64,000 nucleotides of DNA from Luzula sylvatica (taxonomy: Eukaryota > Streptophyta > Magnoliopsida > Poales > Juncaceae), in NCBI GenBank assembly GCA_946800325.1, contig OX326961.1:45781415-45845414 (forward strand), in the 5' to 3' direction. Numbering within the stretch: the stretch's first letter is position 1; every line of letters starts with the position of its first letter. The notes beneath the pieces were generated by a model. That model saw only the letters and a list, made by a program, of their open reading frames with translations, ran no database searches and was not told the origin of the DNA. The translations under genes were made by a program, and so were the position numbers. This document shows positions 1-12,694 of this stretch, one piece after another.

Positions 1-2085
1 ACCTTCAGAAAAACAAGTATCATATTTTCCATAAAATGTCAAAATTGATGAAAAAAATGAGAACAATACACAATTTTCATGTATTTTCTCAAAAAACTTC
101 GTGATTGAAGACTAAAACATCCAAATTTGTATTTTTTTTTCAAAAATGTAAAATGAGAATTGAAGACTAACACAAATACTCAATTTTAATGTTTTCTTAA
201 AAAAACTCCAAAATTGAAGACTAACACAAATAAATTCCTATTTTGTTCAAAAAATTGATAAACAATACAAAAATAAATGTCTAACCTCTTCAAAATAAAT
301 AAATTATCATATCATTCTTGATAATGCCAAAATTGATGTCTAAAACAAGCACAATACTCAATTTTCATGTTTTTCCTCTGAAAAAAAAACTTTGGAATTG
401 AAGATTAACACATGTAAATTTTTACTTTTTTTCTAATATTTCGAAAAATGCAAAAACTGATGTCCAACACCTTAAAAAAATATATATAATATTTTTCAAC
501 AAAATTCCAAAATTGATGTTTGAAACTGGCAAATTGATTTTTATGTTTTCATAAAATAAGACTCTGTAATTGAAGAGTAACACATTCAAGTTGTTATTTT
601 ATTTCATAAAAAAATACACAAATGCAAAAAGTGAAGTTTGACACCTGAAAAAAATAATTATCAAATGTTCCTAAAAAGTGCCAAAATGTATGTTTGAAAC
701 GAACAAAATACTTAATTTTCATATTTTTCTCAAACAATTTAGTAATTGAAAACTAACACATGCAAATTTCTATTTTTTAAAAACTATTTGCAAAATCGCG
801 AAGTTTGACACATTAAAAAAAATCAATTTGCATTTTTCCGTAAAATGCCAAAAATGATATCTAAAACAAGAAAAATACTTAGTTTTCATGTTTTTCACAA
901 AAAAAACACCGTAATTCAAGACTAACAATAGCAACTTTCTATTTTGTCAAAAAAAAAATGCAAAAATTGTACAAGTATAATCTAACAATTTTCAAAAAAA
1001 TCAACTGTCATATTTTTCTAAAAAAATGTCGAAATTGATGTTTAAAATGAGTATAATACATAATTTTCATGTTTTCCTAAAAAACTTGTAATTGAAGACT
1101 AACACGGGCAAATTTCTATTTTTTGAAAAAAATAGAAAAATATTAAAAGTGAGGTCTAACACCTTCAAAAAAAATATGGTTATAATAGTTTTTAAAAGAA
1201 ATCTAAAATTGATGTCTCAAACGAGAAAATACTTAATTTTCATAATTTCCTCAAAAAACTTCATAATTATAGACTAACATTTGCAAATTTCTATTTTTTT
1301 TTTTAAAATTGCAAAAAATACATTAGTGAAGTCTAACACCATCAAAAAAATCAATTAACGTATTTTTCTAAAAAATGCCAAAATTGATGTCTTAACCGAG
1401 CAAAATACTCGGTTTTCATGTTGTCCTAAAAAAACTCCGTAATTGAAGAATAACACGGACCCATTTCTATTGTTTTCAAAAAATTTACAAAAATGCAAAA
1501 AGTGAAGTCTTAACACCTTCAAAAAAATCATTTATCATATTTTCTAAAAATTACAAAAATTGATATCTAAACGAGCAAAATACTTAGTTTTCATGTTTTT
1601 CTTAAAGAACTCCGTAATTGAATACTAATACAAGCAGATTTTCTTTTTTTTCATAAATTTTGCTAAAATGCAAAAAGTAAAGTTGAACAACACAAAAAAA
1701 AAAAAAATTTGTAGAAACTCCCAAATTTGATAGCTAAAATGAACAAAATACTTAATGCGGATGTTTTCCTAAAAACAACTTCGTAATTGAAGACTAACAC
1801 ATGAAAATTTCTTAATTTTAAATTTTTTTTGAAAAATACAAAAGTGATGGCTAACACCTTCAAGAAAAAATATTTTTTATTATATTTTTCTACCAAATCA
1901 AAAATTGTATGTATAAAATGATTTTCATGTTTTCCTAAAAAACAACTCTATAATTGAAGACTAACACATGTAAATTTCTATTATTAAAAGAATTGCAAAA
2001 AATCAAAAATTAAAGTCTAACACCTTCAAAAAAGTTAATTATTATATTTTTCTATAAAATGTTCAAATTGATGTCTAAAATGAGC
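1..2085. repeat. AT-rich satellite-like tandem array, about 173-bp monomers
   Basis: About a dozen degenerate copies of one unit follow head to tail. The recurring landmark 'aaattgatgtctaaaac' (with variants) lies near 335, 513, 691, 850, 1034, 1206, 1381, 1557, 1727, 1900 and 2066, giving a spacing of roughly 160-184 bp. Each unit also carries a 'gaagactaacac' block and a 'caccttcaaaaaaat' block. The array runs off the left edge, so its true size is unknown. The monomer length is in the range usual for plant satellites, but the copies are divergent, which suggests an old or peripheral part of an array. No coding potential. Confidence 0.85.
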
Positions 2086-2095
2086 AAAATGACGT

Positions 2096-2195
2096 CACTC
2101 ATACCAAACCCGTATCGTTGTCGGGTATTTTCTCGACCCATCCGGGTTAGGTACTCGTCGGACACGGGTATTTTCCCCATATATTGACATCCCTA
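2096..2195. mobile_element. Right-end fragment of a hAT-like MITE
   Basis: The stretch is rich in 'cgggta/acccg' and ends in 'ttgacatcccta' (2184-2195). This is the same 12-bp terminal inverted repeat as the complete element at 23107-23668. The left end is missing; the sequence to the left is the satellite array. No target duplication can be assigned. Confidence 0.6.
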
Positions 2196-3133
2196 TATCA
2201 TATCATATTATTATTGTTGGCTTGTTTGAAGCTTTCAAAACAATACCGATCTAATAACGGTTTGTTTGAGTATGTGTTAGACAGGTACACACAAGTCAAG
2301 CGAACATGATGCAGAAAATCAAGGAGTAACCAAGATTTGAAGATATGTAGATCTATGAAGATTTATACAAATGAAGAATTATATACCTAAAGAATTGATG
2401 TATCATATAAACGAAGACACGAAGATATAAATAAGACGTAGAAGATTTCAAGAAATGAAGATATGGAAAAGTGATCATATGAAAATTTCAAGACATTACG
2501 ATCTCGAAATTGCTATAGGTAGAACGCAAATGAACCATTACATAGGTGGAAAATTTTAACCCTGACAAAATTCAGCACATTATAATCATTCGACAAAAAA
2601 TGTACTATACGCTCGAAAGCATAGTGTAAAAATGGGTTTTTCTCCTGTGTAAACACAACATTCATAATATGTACTCTCCGTTCGAAGGCATGCACGCATG
2701 TGTTCGATCCGGTAGTACAGAAAAGCCCAGCCCAGCGCAAAGTGCACACATTTTGTTAGGGTTAAGGTTTGATGTTGCTAGGGTTTGGAGGAGGCGGATG
2801 CTCCTCTACTCCTATAAAAGCAGCCCCCTCTCGCTCTGGCCCTCACACCAAGAAAGAGAAAACATTCCTAGCAAAGCTCTATCAATTTCTATGCTCTATA
2901 TCCTAAATCATTTTTACCCTAAAATCAAAGTTAGGTTAACCTTGATCTAGAGAGCGGTTTCAAGATCGTGTGGCTGACCTAGGATCGTTGTCATATCCCG
3001 TAGTTTGTAGTAGGCTAGTTCGTTGTTGTAAGGGACATACACCCTTGTTAGTATTTTTTAAGTTGAATAGTGAAAAAATCGCCATCGTTTTGGCGGCAAG
3101 GTTTTCTCGAAGACATAGGTACGCAGTAAAACG
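2196..3133 (+). other. Probable old LTR/promoter-like sequence, left part
   Basis: No host gene is seen. Near 2810 there is a TATA-like 'ctataaaagcag', followed by a C/T-rich leader, a layout resembling the U3-R part of an LTR. The sequence resumes at 4146 after the solo LTR 3134-4145. I cannot define its ends or family, so this is an inference from composition. Confidence 0.35.
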
Positions 3134-4145
3134 TGAAGGAAATACAGTTTCAGGATCAACCGTAAAAGTGTACACAAGGATAAACGAATGTAAGCGTACA
3201 TTCGTGGTCATATCTTTCAGTAGAAAAATCCAATTTGAATGGTTCAAATTGGGTTAGATAGATAATAAGATTATCTACAACCTTCATATAGAAATATATT
3301 TCATATGAACGAAGTATAAATGTCGTTTCTATGAAATACCGAAAGGGTGCAACAGTTTGATATACAGTTAGTAAAACAGTCATAACTTTTGCATACGAAC
3401 TCCAATTGGGCCAGGCCAAATTGGGTCGTGTAGATAATAAGATTATCTACAAATTTCGTGTTGGGTGATTTTCTGTCAGATGAATTTACCAATTTCGTAT
3501 TCACAGAATACTGGACAGATATATGCAACTTTCTGTGTGAAAGAGTGTATATTGGATATACATGTCTTTTGGCCAATCCTAATCCTATATGATATAAATA
3601 GGATTTTTCTCTCTGATCTATAATGGTTCATTCAGTTAATTAATTCAGAATATTCCAGAGAATTGTAAGACAACTTTCTACAGAGAGAAATGGTGTAAAG
3701 AGAGAGAAACCGTGAAAAGATGTTTTCCGGTATAGAGAATCAAACAATCAAGCAAGTTCGCCGGTGCATCGTCTAGGCAGTTGCACCCGTGACCGACGTC
3801 TTACGAGTCAAGGTGGATACACGTAGAGGAGTCACGATTGGGGCTCTTTCGGTTGTGATCGATTCGAACGAGTAATTTCTGTCGGAGACGAAATCGAGTG
3901 AATCGGCGAGGTTAACGAACGGTGAAAGACGCGTGGTGTGGGACGCGCGGATTGTCACTAACGTGACACGGAAAAGAAGAATAGCAATCAACCATTCGTG
4001 TCCAATCAATTTTGCACTGGTATGAATCAAATCTTCTTATTTGCATCGTACCCGTCGAAGTCATGGCGTGATCTCGGGAATCGGGGAACCGGACCGGGCC
4101 TACATATCCGCTGCGCGGACCCGGGGCCGGGTAGAATCCCCAACA
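3134..4145 (+). repeat. Solo LTR, copia family A
   Basis: The sequence begins 'tgaaggaaatacag' and ends 'ccccaaca', with TG...CA termini. It matches the LTRs of the full element at 12695-21409 along its length. It is flanked on both sides by 'aaaacg' (3128-3133 and 4146-4151), so the target duplication is 5-6 bp. No primer-binding site or internal region follows, so it is a solo LTR left by LTR-LTR recombination. The short open frames inside it are not genes. Confidence 0.9.
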
Positions 4146-4397
4146 AAAACGAGTCACCCGTCTTGTGCGTAAAAGGTGATTACATCTCACGAAATCACTC
4201 AACTGAACTTCGTAAGATATTCGGTGTCACTTTTCTATCTCTTTTTACTTATTTTGCATTTTTCAATTATTTATTGTTCATATATTTTGTTAATTAGCAC
4301 AACGATTCTATTTATAATGATAATACGTGTGCTTAGATTAACATATAATTACATATAATTAATTTAGTTTCCGCATTTATGCCTATTCATCCCTCCA
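4146..4397 (+). other. Right part of the sequence interrupted by the solo LTR
   Basis: AT-rich continuation of the 2196-3133 sequence beyond the solo LTR. No gene is seen. Confidence 0.3.
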
Positions 4398-4421
4398 CCC
4401 CCCCCCCCCCCCCCCCCCCCC
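4398..4421. repeat. Poly-C tract, 24 C
   Basis: An uninterrupted run of 24 C lies between AT-rich sequence and 'aataggtca'. A homopolymer of this length is prone to slippage and to assembly error. Confidence 0.9.
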
Positions 4422-4437
4422 AATAGGTCATCTCGGG

Positions 4438-4498
<61 letters not shown>

Positions 4499-4520
4499 TT
4501 ATTATTATTATTATTATTTT
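4438..4520. repeat. (ATA)n microsatellite followed by (ATT)n
   Basis: About 20 ATA/AAT units (4438-4496) switch at 'gatt' into about seven ATT units. The two halves are complementary, so a long AT hairpin can form. Confidence 0.9.
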
Positions 4521-4530
4521 GTACTATAAT

Positions 4531-5490
4531 TGTTGGGTACCGACGTCGCTACCGAGTCTCGCGTAGCGGATTGAGAGGTCCGGTCCGACCCGATCCCGAG
4601 GAACACGTCGCCGATCCGAAAGTACAAATCATAATTATGTAACTACCTATATATTACTATTATATATAAAGGAATCATACCACGTGAAAATTGATCACGG
4701 TGAAGGGTTGATTTGCTAGTAGTTGTTGCTGTTCCGATCTTGGTAACACGTGCGTCCCACGCCCGCATGATTCGACACCTTGCTCGAAGCTCCGATTTGT
4801 CGAATACAACAGGATTGCTTCCGATTTGTCCTTCGATTTTCCTCTAACAAACTCTCGTTTGATCACAATGAAAGATATCAGTTGAGATCTCTCTACCCGT
4901 ATCCACCTCGAGCTTCTCCTTTCGGTTGCACACGAATTCTCCTAAAATTCATCGCAAGATAGCTTGAAAAATCTCTCTCTAATGGAGCTTTTCTCTTAAC
5001 TTGTCTCACAAGTTTTCTTCTCTTTTCTTAGATCTGAACTAACCAGGAAGAAGGAGAGATCAACCCTTGATCTTATATTAAAAGCATCCATTAATAGAAA
5101 ATTAATGAGTATCTTAAGAAAACTGCCAACCCAGAATTTGGATCACAGTCCATCATGACGCACGAATTGGTGCGTTTTGACGGATGTGTCACGATTACTG
5201 AATTAGCCGTTACACCTGTGCTTCGTCATGACGGACCAACTAGTCCATCATGACGCACCTCCGCCATGACGCACAAACCAGTGCGTCATGACGCTATACT
5301 CATGGACTGGTCTGCCCAGCAAAACACTACGGTGCGTCATGACGGACCAAATGGCGCGGCATGATGGACTGTGTAATTTCTGTCAGATTTGCATAATCTT
5401 ATTATGCATCCAAACATTTCGACGAACGCGTACGTTTATCTATCCTCATGTGTACAATCTACTAGTTGATCTATAACTGTATTTCCTTCA
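4531..5490 (-). repeat. Solo LTR, copia family B (minus strand)
   Basis: The sequence is the reverse complement of the family B LTRs at 39592-40553 and 46147-47108. It begins 'tgttgggtaccg' and ends 'atttccttca'. The flanks are 'ataat' (4526-4530) and 'ataac' (5491-5495), a 5-bp target duplication with one mismatch. It contains the family B palindromes of the CGTCATGACG type between about 5150 and 5375. No internal region is attached, so it is a solo LTR. Confidence 0.85.
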
Positions 5491-5495
5491 ATAAC

Positions 5496-5842
5496 ATTGG
5501 TAGTTTAGTAATTCAGAAGATCTAAAACTTTGATATTAAAAAAATGCTTATTCTCGTACCATAAATGGTAAAAACAATCAACATCGCTTTTGTGAACAAT
5601 TTTTCAAGCTGAAATGACAACGAAAAATTATAAACAAGATATAAAAAAAGCTATAATTTTGATATTTTAATAATTTGCTAATTTTCATTCTAACTTTTTC
5701 AAAAACTGAACTGAAATTTAATCCGATATATTAGATGTAAATAGGAAAATGTTGGACACACTCCCACCTCTCCCCCCACATCCTTGATGTCATGAATATG
5801 ATTTAACACCTTAAAAATTAATACTTTAGTTCATGGTTTAAC
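5496..5842. other. AT-rich spacer
   Basis: I see no gene, RNA or clear repeat end. It separates the family B solo LTR from the next copia LTR. Confidence 0.5.
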
Positions 5843-6912
5843 TGAAGGAAATACAGTTTCGGATCAACCGTAAAAGTGTACACAAGGATAAACGAACGTA
5901 CGCGTCCGTAGGCATAAGAAACAGTTTGGTAAAACTGGAATAACTTTCAGTGGGAAACTCCAATTTGAATGGTTCAAATCGGGTAAGATATATAATGAGA
6001 TTATCTAGAACTTTCATATAGAAATATTTTTCATTTGAACGAAGTATCAGTGTCGTTTTAATGGAATACCGAAAGGGTGCGACCGTTTGACATACAGTTA
6101 GTAAAACGTCGGTAACTTTCGCATCCAAATTCCAATTGGGCCAGAAAAAATTGGGTTGGAAAGATATTAAGATTATCTAGAACTTTCGTGAAGGTTTATA
6201 GTCGGTTGGAACGATTTAATATTTTCGTTTCGACAGAGTACTGAACAGGTTCATGCAGTTTTCTGTGTGAAAGGGTGTATATTGGATATACATGCCTTTT
6301 GGCCCATCCTTATCCTATGTGATATAAAAAGGATGTTTCTCTCTCTTTCTCTCTTATGGCAGATCATTCAGTCCAATTGATTCTAATCAATGGAATTATC
6401 CAGAAATAGAGAGTCATCTTTCAGAGAGTGAAAGAGTGCGAAGAGAGAAAACCGAGAAAAAGAGTTTTTCTCGGAATAGAGAATCGATCTAATCAAGCAA
6501 GTTCGCCGGTGCTTCGTCTAGGCAGTTGCACCCGCGACCGACGAACTCCGACTCACGGTGGATACAAGTAGAGGAGCGACACTTGTGGCTCTTCGATTGT
6601 GATCAAACCGAAGGAGCAAAACTGTCGGCTGTGGAAGAGTGTGGACATGGGACGCACGAAAGACAACCGGAGGCGTGTCAAGACGGTGGGAGACGTGTGG
6701 TATGGGACGCACGGACTAGTCACCAACGTGACACCGGAGAAGGAAAGGATGCGAGCAATTAACCCGTCGTGTGTGATCAATTTCACGCTGGTAATCGTCT
6801 ATCCTTCTATTGCATCGTATCCTCGAAATCATGGCGTGATCTTGGATTATGGGAACCGGACCGGGCCTACATATCCACTGCGCGGGCCCGGGGACGGGGT
6901 GAATTCTCAACA
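5843..6912 (+). repeat. 5' LTR of truncated copia element
   Basis: Begins 'tgaaggaaatacag', ends 'gaattctcaaca'. A TATA-like 'tataaaaa' lies at 6323-6330, followed by CT-rich sequence, which marks the probable transcription start region. Confidence 0.85.
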
Positions 6913-6913
6913 G

Positions 6914-6925
6914 TGGTATCAGAGC
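6914..6925 (+). other. Primer-binding site (tRNA-iMet type)
   Basis: 'tggtatcagagc' lies one base after the LTR. It is complementary to the 3' end of plant initiator methionine tRNA, the usual primer of plant copia elements. Confidence 0.9.
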
Positions 6926-7560
6926 GATCACCATCGATTCGAGGGTCGAATCATAGTCGTATATTTGATATGCGCACGGGTTATCAAAGTTCGTACCCGT
7001 TTGCATGATGTTACATATAGAGAAAGTCAAATTTCGTTAAAATCATAAGTGCAATTCACTAGAGATCAATCAAAAGTTGATTGAGAGTATCTAGGAATGA
7101 TCGTAAAAAAGTTTCATGATTTATCGTTTTGGAAACAAGCGAAAACGAAAGAAACGGCGAAATCTGCAGAAAATCAGAGTTTCTGCCGCCCTGGGGCAGT
7201 TTTTGGCGCCCCGGACGCGTCCCGGGCGAGGTTTTCTCGTGCCCCTTGGGCCTCTGCGTTACAACGGATGGGGCAGGGACTCCCCTCTGGATGCTGATTT
7301 TGTTTTCGCGATAACTTTGGCTACGAAACTCGAAATTTTGAGTTCTTTATATCGATACGATTGGCATCAAACATACTAGTATATAGGATAAGTAATTATT
7401 TATAATAATTAATTTCCCTAATTAAATCATATGCATTTAGAAATCTTGTGATAGTGATATAATATGATTATGTCACGAATAAATAAACATGAATGTCATG
7501 ATCCCTCATAATATTTAAGTAATGGAAATGCCTTCCATATTCACAACCACTATGTTCGGT

Positions 7561-7759
7561 ACTACGTCTCACATGGGTTAAGGCCAAAGCCGACATGGGT
7601 TATTGTAGTCATCGACGGGGTGGCAAGCGTTAAATAGGGACTGATAAGGGTTAAGGCCAAAGCCGACTTATTAGTAGTTTATTTGAACGATACGTTGAGT
7701 ATAGTTGTGACTTAACCGTTCAAGCCAATAAGGGTTAAGGTCAAAGCCGACTTGATTGG
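7561..7759 (+). ncRNA. Leader hairpin cluster H1-H3 (retrotransposon RNA structure)
   Basis: Three potential stem-loops share an 18-nt loop of the form GGTTAAGGCCAAAGCCGA. H1 has CATG at 7572-7575 and 7594-7597, with outer ACTAC/GTAGT. H2 has CTGATAAG 7641-7648 and CTTATTAG 7667-7674, with one G-U pair. H3 has CCAATAAG 7725-7732 and CTTGATTGG 7751-7759, with one bulged G. The loops are alike while the stems differ and still pair. This is a predicted structure; its role (packaging, dimerisation or translation) is inferred only. Confidence 0.55.
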
Positions 7760-8395
7760 AAGTTCGAAGCATAGATAGGATGCACACACGGAAATGGGGT
7801 TGTATATGATACGATTCATCACCGAAATTCTATAAAGGTTCAAGAGTCGCATATGATGCGATTGGATATAATCCTACCTAAATATATTATGGACTCGTCT
7901 GCCAAAGCAACTCGTGGGAGGATCGTGATATATGGGTCTTGAGTGTTATGGACTCGGAGTCCCGTATCGGTATGAGGGTTATCGATTCGATAAAATAACA
8001 CTGTCATATAATTATCATATAAGCATATAGATTAAGTACGCACGGTTAGGAGATTAAACTTCATCATCCGTTTAGAATTATGTTTTCATGCAACACCAAA
8101 TATATCGATGAGATCGATACGATAGATGGCTTTTGGGCCGGAATTACCATGATTTACCTTGATAGTTAAAGAATAGTTCTTAGACTTAAAGGAACGTGTT
8201 GGACACGGAAAATGGTAGATTCGGGGCTCGAGGCTTTGGATTTAGAGAAAGCCGGGTTCGATACACGAAAAGAAGGAATCGAACAATATTACGTGCCTTG
8301 TGGTGGCATGTATAGACACAAATTTCTCAAAATTGTTTTGAGAATTCGGATGCATACGAAAGTTTAATGAAATCAACCAAATTTTGACACATGTC

Positions 8396-9058
8396 CTTTG
8401 TAAATAAGATGCTACAATTACAAGTTTTAACACAAGTTGATGATAGCGCTGATGGCAACAGCACATGCTCACTGTGCTAGAGACGCGGGTTCGAAACCCA
8501 GTCACAGCATCTTTTTCTTTTCACGAGATATTAGTAAATAAAAAATCTACAATTACAAGTTTTAACACAAGTTGATGGTAGCGCAGTCGGCAACATCACA
8601 TGCTCATTGTGCTGGAGACGCGGGTTTGAAACCCAGCCACAACAACTTTTTCTTTTCACGAGATATTAGTAAATAAAAAACCTACAATTAAAAATTTTAA
8701 CACAAGTTGATGATAGCGCAGATGGCAACAGCACATGTTCACTGTGCTGGAGACACGGGTTCGAAACCCAGTTACAGCATCGTTTTCTTTTCACGAGATA
8801 TTAGTAAATAAAAAACCTACAATTACAAGTTTTAACACAAGTCGATGATAGCGTAGATGGCAACATCACATGCCTCCTGTGCTGGAGACGCGGGTTCAAA
8901 ACCCAGTTACAGCATCATTTTCTTTTCACGATATATTAGTAAATAAACAACCTACTATTACAAGTTTTACCACAAGTGGATGACAGCGCAGATGGCAACA
9001 TCACATGCTCACCGTGCTGGATACGTGGGTTCGAAACCCCTTGCCAGCATTGTATTAT
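8396..9058 (+). repeat. Five tandem 135-bp tRNA-like (SINE-head-like) units
   Basis: The 'caag' that opens each tRNA-like part lies at 8433, 8568, 8703, 8838 and 8973, an exact 135-bp period. Each unit has a box A-like 'tgatagcgcagatggcaa', a 'cacatgctcactgtg' arm, a box B-like 'gggttcgaaaccc' and a T-rich run that could stop RNA polymerase III. A linker 'cacgagatattagtaaata' follows. The T arm and acceptor pair poorly, so these are not ordinary tRNA genes. They resemble tRNA-derived SINE heads, but arranged in tandem. Confidence 0.8.
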
Positions 9059-9284
9059 TTTTCAATGTTTGACAGAAAAATGATTAATGACTCCAACAAA
9101 CACACATTTTTTCCCTATGTGTGATATTTAACAAAAAGTCTATTGATTGATGACTCCAACATACACACAATACAATTCTGCACAATTAATGCATACAAAT
9201 CATTTAAGTTAAATCTTATTTCTCGAGAAACTATAAATTGATAATTTTAAATTTGACATGTAAATTACGGAAAAAAAATTCCAA

Positions 9285-9790
9285 CAAAAGGTCGAAATTA
9301 TATTTAAACCCTAATAAAAATATTAAACTATATCTTTTCAAAATCTTATTAATTAAATCATTATTGCTAAAATTTGTGAAATAATTTTCTATTGTCCAAG
9401 AAAATAAATAGAAACTAAAAGAATCAAAATTATATCTAAACCCTACAAAATATCGAACTACAATTTTTCTCAATCTTATTAATCAAAATTATTTTAGATA
9501 TAATTTGAAAAAAAAAATGCAACAAAATTAATGAAAAATAAAATCGTCTAATTGTAATTAAACCCTAAAATTAGCGAGCTATATTTCTTTCCCAATCTTA
9601 CTAATAAAATTTATTTTTTCTATAATTTCTAAAATATTTTTTTACTGTTGAAGAAGAAAATAAATACAAAATTAAAGATTATAATTAAACACTAAAAAAT
9701 ATAAAATTATATTTTACAAAATCTCGTTAATCAAAATATTTTTTGTTATAATTTGAAAAATGTTTTTATCCTTGCAATAAATTATATATA
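9285..9790. repeat. Degenerate AT-rich tandem repeat, about 127-bp period
   Basis: Four diverged copies are recognisable by 'aaaccctaa' or variants at 9305, 9438, 9560 and 9687, each followed by 'aatcttattaat' and 'ataatttgaaaaa' blocks. The rest of 9060-10140 is AT-rich spacer in which I see no gene. Confidence 0.55.
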
Positions 9791-10146
9791 TATTTCATTT
9801 GAACTCTCGAAATGTGATGTCTATTTCTAAAAAATAATAAATTATGATGTCTAATTTTTTAGTAATTATTAAGTTCGAAATTAAATTTAAGTTGGTCCCC
9901 TAGCTAGTTGCAAATAAAAGAAAGATAAGATTAACCACGTTCATTCTCAACGAAATAATAAATGCAGATTATTATATATTTGGACTTCTCTTGGCCTTCT
10001 TTTTTTTGAATAAACAGATATTAAACATCAATCCGAATCAAAAGCTTAATTTTATTCATGTCACTCCATTACTGGAAATGCACGGTTTCATCTTTCATAT
10101 ATAATATATAATTAGCCATCTTTCCACCCTATCCCCAAATTACATA

Positions 10147-11437
<1,291 letters not shown>

Positions 11438-11492
11438 GGTGAGGAAAAAGAAAAGGAAGTGCTTGGGTGAATTGAGTCTAATTAATCACTTG

Positions 11493-11500
11493 TATTTATA
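11493..11500 (-). promoter_or_regulatory. TATA box of peroxidase copy 1
   Basis: 'tataaata' on the minus strand lies 56 bases upstream of the start codon. The same sequence lies at the same distance in copy 2. Confidence 0.75.
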
Positions 11501-11729
11501 GTTGGTATGAGGTTAACCTATCTATAAGCGCACTTTTTACTTTTGTATTTGTTTTTTCAATGTTTATCATGATTGGCACTAACGGATTTATCCCTATGAA
11601 ATTCTTTATTTGATTAGGATCACACTTGATTTTGATGTTGATTAAGTTAGAGAGGATGTTCATACAATTCATTGTCTAATATAATACTTTTAGAGGATCT
11701 ACATATTCACCCTTCCAAAAAATAGAATA

Positions 11730-12345
11730 TCATACCATGGTTATAATTTTAAACAAATCACCCCAAACTACCACGTGTGCTGTTATTTTTTGTATTTTTT
11801 TAGATTTTTTTTTCTATTTCAACCCAAATTATATCTATATATGAAAATAAAATATAATTGCGTCCCCAAATTCATCACTGTATCCTCGATGAGATGACAA
11901 AATGAATTGATTATCATTTTAATCAACTCAATTAAATGTTAATTGACATGTTTAATTAACACGTCAATAATTTATAATATGTTAATATTAATAAATGTTA
12001 GGTGACGTGTTAATTCAATTAAACGGTCAGTTGAACCGTTACTCATACCATAGTTATAATTTCGAACAAATCACCACAAACTGCCACGCGTGCTGTTCTT
12101 TTTTCTATTTCAATCCAAATTATACCCATATATGGAAATAAAATATACTTGCCCCCCCCAAACTCATCACTATATCCTCGATGAGGTGACAAAGTGAATT
12201 GATTAGCATTTTTAGTTGACTCAATTGAATGTTAATTGACACGTTTAATTAACACATCAATAATTTATAATATGTTAATATTAGTAAATATTAGGTGACG
12301 TGTCAATTCAATTAGACGGTCAATTGAATCGTTAATTGAGTCAAT
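11730..12345 (+). repeat. 313-bp tandem duplication inside the Helitron 5' part
   Basis: 'tcatacca' followed by 'tagttataattt' or a variant occurs at 11730 and again at 12043, and similarity continues for about 300 bp through the 'ttaattcaattaaacggtca' region. The Helitron 5' terminus is therefore doubled. Confidence 0.75.
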
Positions 12346-12694
12346 TAATAATACTAATCAACCTACTCAATCCTTTATTGCCGCCTCATCAAAGATATTA
12401 TTTTTGTGTTATTGGGGCTCCATATATAATCCATGTATAAAACTATGGCTCAATTGTTAATTTCTTATGGTATAATTTACAATTGTTTTTTTTTTTTTTT
12501 TTTTAAATTGATATATTTCGTATGTTAATGGATGACATTTCAAATATATATTTCGGTTGTACGTGTGTTATTCACGGTTTTCTTTTATTTGTTTTGAAAC
12601 TTTAATTTTGTTTGAAGTATAACATGTTATATTTTATTTATTTTGTGTGCATTTATAATGAAGGACCAATTTCATGGACCCTTATTAATTATAA

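Larger units (their letters stand above)
5843..8367 (+). mobile_element. Copia element, 5' half only (LTR, PBS, leader, gag relic)
   Basis: An LTR (5843-6912) is followed by an initiator-Met tRNA primer site (6914-6925), a long leader and a decayed start of gag (about 8205-8365). The gag relic can be followed through the 'attacgtgcct' and 'ggcatgtatagac' blocks that match 15500-15530 of the intact copy. Homology stops near 8367, where the tRNA-like tandem array takes over. There is no 3' LTR. The leader is of the same type as that of the element at 27413 and carries three hairpins of the conserved loop type. Confidence 0.85.

Noticed and set aside
2669..3257. Frames of 93-95 residues after the TATA-like box
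   Set aside because: They are interrupted by the solo LTR boundary and show no domain; promoter or LTR-like sequence is more likely.
3912..4297. Open frames of about 100 residues in the solo LTR on both strands
   Set aside because: LTR sequence; frames are not kept between LTR copies.
8433..9052. Five tRNA genes
   Set aside because: Box B-like sequence is present, but the T and acceptor stems pair poorly and the position before the would-be anticodon is not T. They are better called tRNA-like repeats.
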